From: a virus
Reading direction: 5' to 3' (one strand)
DNA: 42,876 nucleotides
IMG/VR virus record: IMGVR_UViG_3300030060_004356
Span: 1 to 42,876 of that record
Of this stretch, positions 1-5,436 are shown in pieces (positions within the stretch are counted from its first letter, which is position 1; each line of letters begins with the position of its first letter). The notes beneath the pieces were generated by a model. It was not told the DNA's origin, did not search any database, and worked only from the letters and a program-made list of their open reading frames with translations. A program made the translations under genes and the position numbers.

Positions 1-705
1 GGGAGTGCCGCTGTGCTCCAAATGGATATGAAGGCCGCTGCAAATATCGTGACAAAAGAAAACGCACGAGTAGCGAAACTAATAGGGATTAATTCATCAG
101 CTAGATGTACAACTGTAAAACCTGCAGGGACGACATCTCTGGTCCTCGGAACATCTTCGGGTATTCATGCTTGGCATAATGATTATTATGTCCGTAGGAT
201 GCGCGTAGGGAAGAACGAGGCTATATATGATTATCTTTTATCTAATCATAATGATTTGATTGAAGATGAATACTTCAGACCTCACGATACTGCTGTTATT
301 TCCATACCACAAAAAGCACCCGAAGGTTCAATACTTAGAACTGAATCACCATTTGATACCCTTGAAAGGGTTAAGCGTGTTGCACAAGAGTGGATACGAC
401 CTGGTCATAGACGAGGTAGTAATACACACAACGTGTCAGCGACTATATCTTTAAAAGATAATGAATGGAAAAAAGCAGGTGATTGGATGTGGGAAAATAG
501 AGATTATTACAATGGGTTATCTGTATTACCATACGATGGTGGTACGTATACACAAGCTCCGTTTGAAGACATTGACGAAGCGAAATATAATAAAATGTCT
601 AAAGTATTATCTAACGTAGATTTAACGAAAGTTATTGAAGCTGAGGATAACACAGATCTATCAGGTGAGTTAGCTTGCGCTGGTGGAGCCTGTGAAATAG
701 TTTAA
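1..705 (+). CDS. nrdJ: Class II (cobalamin-dependent) ribonucleotide reductase, C-terminal part
   Basis: The reading frame is open from base 1, so the 5' end lies outside the window; the GTG at position 13 is an internal codon, not a start. About 234 residues remain. The stretch CTTVKPAGTTSLVLGTSSG matches the active-site loop of monomeric class II ribonucleotide reductases (RTPR/NrdJ). The far C-terminus, LACAGGACEI, has the C-x4-C pair that re-reduces the active-site disulfide in this family. The enzyme converts ribonucleotides to deoxyribonucleotides in the cytoplasm using adenosylcobalamin, supplying precursors for phage DNA synthesis. It lies on the + strand, convergent with the virion genes, and is followed 19 bases later by a histone-like gene. 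The RTPR class is inferred from motifs; a class I or III enzyme is much less likely. Confidence 0.88.
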   Translation, partial: GSAAVLQMDMKAAANIVTKENARVAKLIGINSSARCTTVKPAGTTSLVLGTSSGIHAWHNDYYVRRMRVGKNEAIYDYLLSNHNDLIEDEYFRPHDTAVISIPQKAPEGSILRTESPFDTLERVKRVAQEWIRPGHRRGSNTHNVSATISLKDNEWKKAGDWMWENRDYYNGLSVLPYDGGTYTQAPFEDIDEAKYNKMSKVLSNVDLTKVIEAEDNTDLSGELACAGGACEIV

Positions 706-724
706 TTTAATAAAATTTTATAAT

Positions 725-904
725 ATGAGTTTACAAGAATTAATGACAATAATGAGAGAAGAAATGCATAGCGCAGAAAACGAAGCTATGAAGTTTAATA
801 CAGGAAATAAATCTGCTGGAACTAGAGTTAGGAAACATATGCAGAATATAAAGACTGTAGCACAAAATGTCAGACAAGAAGTGCAAACAATTAAAAACTC
901 TTAA
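725..904 (+). CDS. Small histone H1-like (Hc1-type) DNA-binding protein
   Basis: This 59-residue protein starts MSLQELMTIMREEMHSAENE and ends in a basic stretch, GNKSAGTRVRKHMQNIK followed by TVAQNVRQEVQTIKNS. From memory, the pattern (G)NK-(A/S)-AGTRVRK-x-MQ-x-(I/L)K-x(3)-Q-x(2)-R-x-EVQ-x-(M/I)KNS is the signature of the short Hc1-like histone proteins common in Bacteroidetes. These are thought to bind and compact DNA. A phage copy could act on the host nucleoid or on replicating phage DNA. It follows the reductase gene by 19 bases, so both are probably on one transcript ending at the hairpin at 926-952. It is a genuine gene despite its size: the start is well placed, the stop is just before the terminator and the family signature is complete. 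Confidence 0.8.
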   Translation: MSLQELMTIMREEMHSAENEAMKFNTGNKSAGTRVRKHMQNIKTVAQNVRQEVQTIKNS

Positions 905-917
905 GTATAATATACTT
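903..917. other. Perfect 15-base inverted repeat
   Basis: AAGTATA-A-TATACTT is a perfect inverted repeat that begins inside the stop codon of the histone-like gene and precedes the main terminator. It is AT-only apart from its outer G/C and is too weak to act alone as a terminator. It could be a protein-binding site or simply add to the 3' structure of the transcript. Confidence 0.3.
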
Positions 918-925
918 AAAATAAT

Positions 926-952
926 AAAGGGGGCTTTTGCCCCCTTTTTTTT
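926..952 (+). terminator. Intrinsic terminator between convergent modules
   Basis: The stem GGGGGC (929-934) pairs with GCCCCC (939-944) around a TTTT loop and is followed by eight T residues. The preceding AAA can extend the stem. It lies 22 bases after the + strand histone-like gene. It also lies just beyond the end of the - strand operon (954). Read on the - strand, the tail after the stem is CTTTATTATT, so it may also terminate in that direction, but the stronger T-tract is on +. Confidence 0.9.
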
Positions 953-953
953 A

Positions 954-1310
954 TTAACACTTCCACCTTCTTCTAGCGGCTAAACCTCTTTTGCTTTTCC
1001 ATTTTCTAGACCTAGCGCAAAATGATTTCCTACGTTTAGCTGCTTTACTACCTGGTTTAACCTTGCCAGTTACAGGCGCAGATAGCTTACTACCAGGGTT
1101 TTCCTTCTTGTAAGCTTTTCTACCAGCCTCAGTCATTCCACCACCTTCATCAGCGTGTAAAAAATGTCTACCTTTACCTCTTGTAGTTTTCCTAAGTTTA
1201 GTAAAAGCAGAATCATCAACCATTTTAATAGGATTACCTGTCATCATAAACGATCTACGTCTACCACAACTAGTAACAGGAAATGGATTACCTTTTTGAT
1301 TATACGCCAT
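954..1310 (-). CDS. Small basic Cys-containing protein, DUF6321-like
   Basis: This 118-residue, very basic protein starts MAYNQKGNPF, a variant of the Pro-Phe N-terminal signature shared by several small proteins here. The C-terminal half runs GGGMTEAGRKAYKKENPGS, then SAPVTGKVKPGSKAAKRRKS, then FCAR, and ends ARRRWKC. From memory, the order GG(L/M)T-x-(A/K)GR-x-(A/K)Y, APVT, (A/K)RRKSFCAR, RRW-x-C matches the DUF6321 domain seen in cyanophages, marine phages and some giant eukaryotic viruses. Its function is unknown. It is the last gene of the - strand operon, ending next to the convergent terminator. The charge and neighbours suggest a virion or DNA-associated protein, but that is inference. 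The paired cysteines could bind metal. Confidence 0.72.
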   Translation of the reverse strand: MAYNQKGNPFPVTSCGRRRSFMMTGNPIKMVDDSAFTKLRKTTRGKGRHFLHADEGGGMTEAGRKAYKKENPGSKLSAPVTGKVKPGSKAAKRRKSFCARSRKWKSKRGLAARRRWKC

Positions 1311-1312
1311 AG

Positions 1313-1591
1313 TTATTCACCGCATTTTTTAGAGGGATCATCAACTCTTCTCCAATCTTCTTTTCTAAACCAATCACGCAATGTTGCTCCCTTTTTACGA
1401 GCTCCTTTAACATTTGTTTTAGAAGATCTTTTATATTTACCTTTTGCTCCAGCAGATTTTTTAGCGCTAACAAGTTTGTCTCTTTGAGACTTACTCATAC
1501 TACGAATCTTTGCAGCAGGTAAACATGTCTTAGTTGTTCCTCCTCCTTTTTGTTTTTTTTTAAATGGATTTGTTGTCTGCGTGTAAGCCAT
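1313..1591 (-). CDS. DUF5872-like small basic protein
   Basis: This 92-residue protein starts MAYTQTTNPFKKK, carrying the shared N-terminal signature. It then shows TCLPAAKIRSMSKSQRDKLV, SAKKSAGAKGKYKRSS, VKGARKKGATLRDWFRKEDW and a SKKCGE end. From memory, the CLP-x-(A/S)K(I/V)RS, AGxKGKYKRS, VKGARKKG(A/S)TLRDWF sequence order is the DUF5872 domain, which occurs in bacteria, phages and nucleocytoplasmic large DNA viruses. Its biochemical role is unknown. Two base pairs separate it from the downstream gene, and it directly follows the Lys/Met-rich gene, so the genes are cotranscribed. Net charge is strongly positive, consistent with binding nucleic acid. Confidence 0.75.
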   Translation of the reverse strand: MAYTQTTNPFKKKQKGGGTTKTCLPAAKIRSMSKSQRDKLVSAKKSAGAKGKYKRSSKTNVKGARKKGATLRDWFRKEDWRRVDDPSKKCGE

Positions 1592-1828
1592 TTATTTTTT
1601 CTTCTTCATTTTCATTTTCATTGCAGACGCCTTCTTCATCTTCATAGCAGATTTTTTAAGCATCATAGCAGAATCTTTTTTAAGTTTCATTGCTGCTTTT
1701 TTCATTTTCATTGCTGAAGATTCTTCTGCTTTTATAGCTTTAACTAAGTTAGCTGGTAATTTAGTAGCTTGCTTTTTAGTTATTTTCATTGCTGAAGCCT
1801 TTTTCATCTTCATTGGACCTTTTTTCAT
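1592..1828 (-). CDS. Lysine/methionine-rich low-complexity repeat protein
   Basis: This 78-residue protein is built from about six copies of a (S/A)AM-(K/M)-(M/L/I)-x-K-K unit flanking a less repetitive segment, TKLPANLVKAIKAEE (about residues 22-36). Nearly 40 percent of residues are Lys and about a fifth are Met, with almost no acidic residues outside the central segment. The composition resembles histone-tail or H1-like polycations, so DNA or RNA binding or genome condensation is plausible. No enzymatic motif is visible. The gene abuts the DUF5872-like gene with no gap. The frame is not a shadow: it fits exactly between neighbours and nothing else is open on this strand. Confidence 0.65.
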   Translation of the reverse strand: MKKGPMKMKKASAMKITKKQATKLPANLVKAIKAEESSAMKMKKAAMKLKKDSAMMLKKSAMKMKKASAMKMKMKKKK

Positions 1829-1829
1829 T

Positions 1830-2372
1830 TTATATTTTGTTTTTAATATGATTATACATTTCTTTACCTAATTGTTTACCCATTTTACTATCTGACACAT
1901 AATGGGCTTTAGCTATGTTCCTACTGTCAGATATATTTTCTCCAGCCTTTTTAAACTTACTAGCATGTTCTGGATATAGTTTGGATAGCACCATACCTAT
2001 TAGTATACCCTGCGTCGAATGACCTGATGGATATGAGGGTGTTTTCATAGAGTTCATTTCAAAGTCTTTCATTTTAATACCCATCTTCTTTGCTAAAACT
2101 TTCGGTCTAGGTCTATTAAAGTGTTTCTTTAACTTTAAAATTATAGGCGCTGATTCTTCTATTAAGTCTTTAATTAATTTACCTGGATAATCTTTTATAT
2201 TGTTATCATCAGCTATTGACTTAAAAGTTTTTTCTATATTGTCAAACTTTTTAACTTTATTTTTGTTTAAAGGAATCTTTTTAATAGTCTTAACCTCCTG
2301 AGCAGTATCAAAAGAATTATTACTAGGCGGTTTTATTTTTTTAAATTTATCTATATTAAAATCTTTAAACAT
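1830..2372 (-). CDS. PAP2-superfamily (class A acid phosphatase-like) phosphatase
   Basis: This 180-residue protein has all three catalytic motifs of the PAP2/vanadium-haloperoxidase superfamily: K80-x6-R87-P88 (KLKKHFNRPRP), P-S-G-H at 115-118 within PSYPSGHS, and S150-R151-x5-H157-x3-D161. In this family the second His is the nucleophile that takes the phosphate and the third-motif His/Asp relay proton transfer. Substrates range from lipid phosphates to nucleotides and phosphoesters. No signal peptide or membrane segment is evident and the first 60 residues are Lys-rich, so it may be a soluble or virion-bound enzyme. It lies among small basic proteins and overlaps the next upstream gene by one base. 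Substrate is unknown. Confidence 0.85.
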   Translation of the reverse strand: MFKDFNIDKFKKIKPPSNNSFDTAQEVKTIKKIPLNKNKVKKFDNIEKTFKSIADDNNIKDYPGKLIKDLIEESAPIILKLKKHFNRPRPKVLAKKMGIKMKDFEMNSMKTPSYPSGHSTQGILIGMVLSKLYPEHASKFKKAGENISDSRNIAKAHYVSDSKMGKQLGKEMYNHIKNKI

Positions 2373-2638
2373 TATTTATTTTTACTTAATCTTTTTCTAA
2401 CCACATTCATGGTCGTTTTCATTTTGCTAGCATAAGTAGGATTTTTACCTCTATTAAAAACATATTGTTGATTTAAGCTACCAATAATTTTTTGTAAACT
2501 ACCTTTTCTAGTTTTTATTAACCAACTAGCTAAACCAGATGGGGATAAGCTTTTAAACTTACCCTTTGCGTCTGGAGCGTCAGACTCCTTGAATTTACCT
2601 ATACTTTTTTTAAATGGATTGTTTTTTTGTACAAACAT
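2372..2638 (-). CDS. Small basic conserved phage protein with PFKK N-terminus
   Basis: This 88-residue basic protein begins MFVQKNNPFKK, the signature shared with neighbouring small genes. Its core has SPSGLASWLIKTRKG, then LQKIIGSLNQQYVFNRGKNP, then YASKMKTTMNVVRKRL. I recall similar cores in marine phage and giant-virus proteins but cannot name a family. The body is predicted helical. It overlaps the PAP2 gene start by one base (TAATG) and the preceding 49-residue gene by one base, so translation of the three is probably coupled. Function unknown; a minor virion or DNA-binding role is a guess. Confidence 0.68.
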   Translation of the reverse strand: MFVQKNNPFKKSIGKFKESDAPDAKGKFKSLSPSGLASWLIKTRKGSLQKIIGSLNQQYVFNRGKNPTYASKMKTTMNVVRKRLSKNK

Positions 2639-2787
2639 TATTTCTTTTTAAAATCACCTCTAGTACATCTAACACCCCAACCAGAAGCATACGCGCTTGG
2701 CCAAACTTTAAACTTTTTCTTTGCTTGAGCTTTACAGCTAGCACTAATTTTTTTAAACGCTGCTTGATTTTTTAATTTAAATGCCAT
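2638..2787 (-). CDS. 49-residue basic microprotein
   Basis: The protein starts MAFKLKNQAAFKKISASC and ends with KVWPSAYASGWGVRC followed by a short basic tail. The segment KVWPSAYAS(G)W-x-VR-C is one I recognise from small proteins of marine phages and giant viruses, but I cannot assign a family with confidence. The gene is supported by its tight fit: it starts one base after the end of the thioredoxin-like gene and its stop overlaps the next start (TAATG). The two cysteines and high Lys content resemble the other proteins of this cluster. Function unknown. Confidence 0.7.
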   Translation of the reverse strand: MAFKLKNQAAFKKISASCKAQAKKKFKVWPSAYASGWGVRCTRGDFKKK

Positions 2788-2788
2788 G

Positions 2789-3184
2789 TTATTGAAATTT
2801 GTTTAGTATTATTGTGTCAACAGAGTTTTGTATAGTTTTTTTATCAGCTTCAAGTTGAAACATTATATTAGCTCCAAACCTAACCTTTTCTACACCATTA
2901 TCAAATATAACAACTGTTGGTATAGCTGTTATGTTGTATTTATTTTGTATGTCAGAGTTAGCCATTATATCTAATCTATACGACTCACATTCCTTTAACT
3001 TATTTAATTCAGCAAATTGATTAGCTTTATTCCAGTCAGCCCAAAACTCTACGGCAACAACATCTTTAGCTATTCGATCTTTAAAATCACCATTAATAAA
3101 AGTTTGTCCAAAAGCAGCGCTACATCCAAAGATAAGCAACATTATTAAAACGTAAATGTAGTTTGATATTTCTATTTGTTTCAT
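2789..3184 (-). CDS. Secreted thioredoxin-fold protein lacking the CxxC active site
   Basis: This 131-residue protein has a hydrophobic N-terminal export segment (about residues 8-26), with either signal peptidase I cleavage before Gln27 (AAFGQ) or lipidation at Cys21; the FGC context is a poor lipobox. The rest fits a thioredoxin fold: VAVEFWADW (43-51), a central helix, LDIMANSDIQNKYNITAIPT with cis-Pro89, and VVIFDNGVEKVRFGA. The usual W-C-G-P-C is W51-N-K-A-N55, so no redox dithiol remains. It is therefore probably a binding or chaperone-like protein in the periplasm or on the outer membrane rather than an oxidoreductase. Its start overlaps the end of the membrane protein gene by four bases. 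Confidence 0.75.
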   Translation of the reverse strand: MKQIEISNYIYVLIMLLIFGCSAAFGQTFINGDFKDRIAKDVVAVEFWADWNKANQFAELNKLKECESYRLDIMANSDIQNKYNITAIPTVVIFDNGVEKVRFGANIMFQLEADKKTIQNSVDTIILNKFQ

Positions 3185-3525
3185 TTTCTTAATAGTTTTA
3201 TTTCATCCTTCAACTCATCTACTTCCTTTACTAACGCGTCAATTTGGTTACGAGCCATTTGATCTTTCATGTTAAATTCCATACGAGTTGGTGGCCACGT
3301 GTTAGTAGCGGCTGGATCACCCATATCTATAGTATAAGTGCCAGTCCCTGGTTTAGGTAACTCTAAAGCTTTTTCTACTTTATCTTCTAGTTCTGCAAAC
3401 TTAGAATTTATACTAGCCATTAAACCAAAATAAGCAGATATAATGGTAGCAACAGCTACCACTATACTTATTAGTGTTTTTACACTTATATTAAACTTAC
3501 TGTCTTCTGATAATTCTTTTGCCAT
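3181..3525 (-). CDS. Single-TM protein with coiled-coil, holin or i-spanin candidate
   Basis: This 114-residue protein begins with a charged stretch, MAKELSEDSKFNISVK. A hydrophobic segment follows at about 16-38 (LISIVVAVATIISAYFGLMA), then helical Glu/Lys-rich segments (FAELEDKVEKALELPK and IDALVKEVDELKDEIKLLRK) around a Pro/Gly-rich linker. The order cytoplasmic tail, one TM, periplasmic coiled coil is like an inner-membrane spanin or a class III holin. It sits within the envelope cluster next to the DUF5675-like gene. The lysis role is inferred from topology and context only. Confidence 0.6.
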   Translation of the reverse strand: MAKELSEDSKFNISVKTLISIVVAVATIISAYFGLMASINSKFAELEDKVEKALELPKPGTGTYTIDMGDPAATNTWPPTRMEFNMKDQMARNQIDALVKEVDELKDEIKLLRK

Positions 3526-3686
3526 TATTTTTTTAAATATTTATTGTTACCAGTTAGCTTATACATAAAGTTTTTAAAATATCTCGGCTTTACTGTACCA
3601 GCTTTTACAGCTTCTTCGTATTTTTGTTTTGCTGTTTTTTCGTCCATTTTTGTAAATGGAGAATATCCTTTCATTTTAAAAGCCAT
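3525..3686 (-). CDS. 53-residue basic microprotein with SPFTK signature
   Basis: The protein starts MAFKMKGYSPFTKMDEK and continues as a Lys-rich, probably helical protein ending NNKYLKK. The N-terminus belongs to the M-A-(F/Y)-x-(M/L/Q)-K-x-(N/S)PF-(K/T)-K signature shared by several small proteins of this operon. The start is two bases after the T9SS-like gene stop and the stop overlaps the next start by one base (TAATG), which strongly supports it as a gene. No function can be assigned. Placement among secreted proteins, yet lacking a signal peptide, suggests a cytoplasmic or virion location. Confidence 0.7.
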   Translation of the reverse strand: MAFKMKGYSPFTKMDEKTAKQKYEEAVKAGTVKPRYFKNFMYKLTGNNKYLKK

Positions 3687-3688
3687 AA

Positions 3689-4381
3689 CTATTTTGTTTT
3701 ATAATAAATTTTACCATTTTCTATATACAAACCTTCTCTCGTTAAAACCGCTTGTCCTTTGATATTATATATTACAGAGTTTTGAAGTGATTTATCTATT
3801 GCTTCCATAATACTTGAGTTGCAAGGTAATCCTGAGTCACAATCTATATATTCCACAATCTCCTCGTATTGTATTTCTATTATAGTATCATACTCTACAA
3901 TAGGTATTTCAATAAACAAAGTATCTAGAATATCATCATATATAGTCACCGTGTCAGTTTGATATACGTATTCAGTGTTTATAATTGTATCAAATTCAAT
4001 TACTGTTTCGTATTCAATTATTGTATCAAATTCAACTATTGTTTCATATTCAACTATTGTATCAGTTTCATAGATGTATTCCACAACAGGAACTTCAACA
4101 TAAACGGTATCACATTCTGGTGGTGGAGGAGCACAGTCTGCTGGTGTTGTAGGTATAGCACCGTTTTCGTCACTTGCATCTACGCAGTCTTCCCATTCAT
4201 CGTTTATGTAATAATCAGGAACACATCCTAGTGGAGCATATTGTGTCCAGTTTGCTGGATCGTCTCCACAATAAAAACCGTTTTGCTCAGCACAAGCTAA
4301 ACATAATTCTTGAAAATCAAATTCTTGCGCATCAACGAACGAGCCAATAAACGCAAATAGTATTATAATATATTTCTTCAT
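3689..4381 (-). CDS. Secreted repeat protein with T9SS-like C-terminal segment
   Basis: This 230-residue protein starts with a clear signal peptide, MKKYIIILFAFIGSFVDA, before Gln19. Residues about 25-90 form a Cys-rich acidic domain (CLACAEQNGFYCGDDPANW, GCVP, DCVD, DCAPPPPEC). Residues about 90-180 are a beta-strand-like region with alternating DT(I/V)(I/V)E(Y/F) repeats. The C-terminus, IYNIKGQAVLTREGLYIENG followed by KIYYKTK, resembles the type IX secretion sorting domain pattern (IYN-x-(K/Q)GQ-x-V ... G(L/I)YI-x-NGK). Together these suggest a protein exported to the periplasm and then perhaps across the outer membrane by host machinery, or at least one modelled on host surface proteins. 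Function unknown; a stalk or adhesin-like surface protein fits the repeats. The T9SS assignment is inference from a short motif. Confidence 0.72.
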   Translation of the reverse strand: MKKYIIILFAFIGSFVDAQEFDFQELCLACAEQNGFYCGDDPANWTQYAPLGCVPDYYINDEWEDCVDASDENGAIPTTPADCAPPPPECDTVYVEVPVVEYIYETDTIVEYETIVEFDTIIEYETVIEFDTIINTEYVYQTDTVTIYDDILDTLFIEIPIVEYDTIIEIQYEEIVEYIDCDSGLPCNSSIMEAIDKSLQNSVIYNIKGQAVLTREGLYIENGKIYYKTK

Positions 4382-4383
4382 GA

Positions 4384-5436
4384 TTAAAATATTAAATAGT
4401 TAAAACCAAACTTCACTTCATATACTGGTTTTTCCCAGTACTTCATATGAGTCCCTTCAATAAACATCCCAAGTGATTTTGTAATCCTTGAGCCAAACAC
4501 AATACCGGCATCCCACTCGATATTGTCATACTTTTCTTCTCCATATTCAAATGAGTAATCATCCATACCGTAGTGTAACGGCAAGCAATTAGCCCACACA
4601 TGTAACCACAATTTAGGTGTATACTTATAATAAGCTAAACCTATAACAGCACTCAACTCTTTTTGTAAACCTAGTTTCTCAAGTTCACGTTCATTAAATC
4701 TTGCAACCGCGTCTCCAAAGTAGTGGTTAAAAAACTCATCATTCGAGGTAGCGATGAGCACCGAATCTCCACCGTTAACGTCGTACCAATTTTGATTAAC
4801 ATAAAATCCTTGTATCCACATTTCCGGGGCGTAGCCGAAATCTTCTGCCAGATCTTGAAAGGTTGATTCTCCTGGAATCCAAAAGTCTTCAATGGGATTG
4901 ACTCCATAAACTGGGTGCATTCTCACTACAGCTCCAAGGGTAAAATCCCAATTTCCTTTCGCCACCCTATACCTAGTATCAAACGACATGTACTTTAAAT
5001 TTACTCTTTGGTTGTCTGTGTATTGTAATTTAGTAACACAACTGTTACCCAAGTATCTTAACCAAAAGTTTTGGTTGTTAAATTTTTCTCCACGCTCTCT
5101 AATAAAAGAATAGTTAAGTAGATATTCCCAACCCACAGCATTACCAATAGTAACATTATCACTAACACCATCCTCAGTACCATAATACCAAGTCTTAACT
5201 TTGTATTCATAATCCATTCTAGCGATTTTTCTCAAACCTATTGTTAGGTTGTAATCATATGGATGAATTTCTGTTACATCTTCATAACCTTTATCGACCG
5301 CTATATAATCTTCTGTTTCTACAAAAGATGTACCCATTGTCATAGAAGTATAAAACGTTGAGTATTTAAAGAAGTCTTTTATTTGCCCGGTACAAACAGT
5401 ACTAACAAGCAAAAATAAAATTAATATTTTTTTCAT
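4384..5436 (-). CDS. Predicted outer-membrane beta-barrel protein with signal peptide
   Basis: The chosen ATG (4434-numbered neighbours excluded; codon 5434-5436) gives MKKILILFLLVSTVCTG, a canonical signal peptide before Gln18. An upstream ATG at 5475 is open but would bury it and overlap the previous gene by 40 bases. The mature part, about 333 residues, has many short amphipathic aromatic strands (YNLTIGLRKIARMDYEYKVK, WDFTLGAVVRMHPVYG, SAVIGLAYYKYTPKLWLHVW) and ends KFGFNYLIF, with the terminal Phe typical of barrel insertion signals. It shares a one-base TAATG overlap with the DUF5675-like gene. A phage-encoded barrel could alter the host surface (superinfection exclusion, receptor masking) or help release. 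No family assigned. Confidence 0.75.
   Translation of the reverse strand: MKKILILFLLVSTVCTGQIKDFFKYSTFYTSMTMGTSFVETEDYIAVDKGYEDVTEIHPYDYNLTIGLRKIARMDYEYKVKTWYYGTEDGVSDNVTIGNAVGWEYLLNYSFIRERGEKFNNQNFWLRYLGNSCVTKLQYTDNQRVNLKYMSFDTRYRVAKGNWDFTLGAVVRMHPVYGVNPIEDFWIPGESTFQDLAEDFGYAPEMWIQGFYVNQNWYDVNGGDSVLIATSNDEFFNHYFGDAVARFNERELEKLGLQKELSAVIGLAYYKYTPKLWLHVWANCLPLHYGMDDYSFEYGEEKYDNIEWDAGIVFGSRITKSLGMFIEGTHMKYWEKPVYEVKFGFNYLIF

Noticed and set aside
260-454. Open + strand frame inside the ribonucleotide reductase gene
   Set aside because: It overlaps strongly conserved reductase sequence in another frame and has no family resemblance.
3959-4231. Tyr/Phe/Asn repeat + strand frame
   Set aside because: Antisense shadow of the DT(I/V)(I/V)E(Y/F) repeats of the secreted protein.
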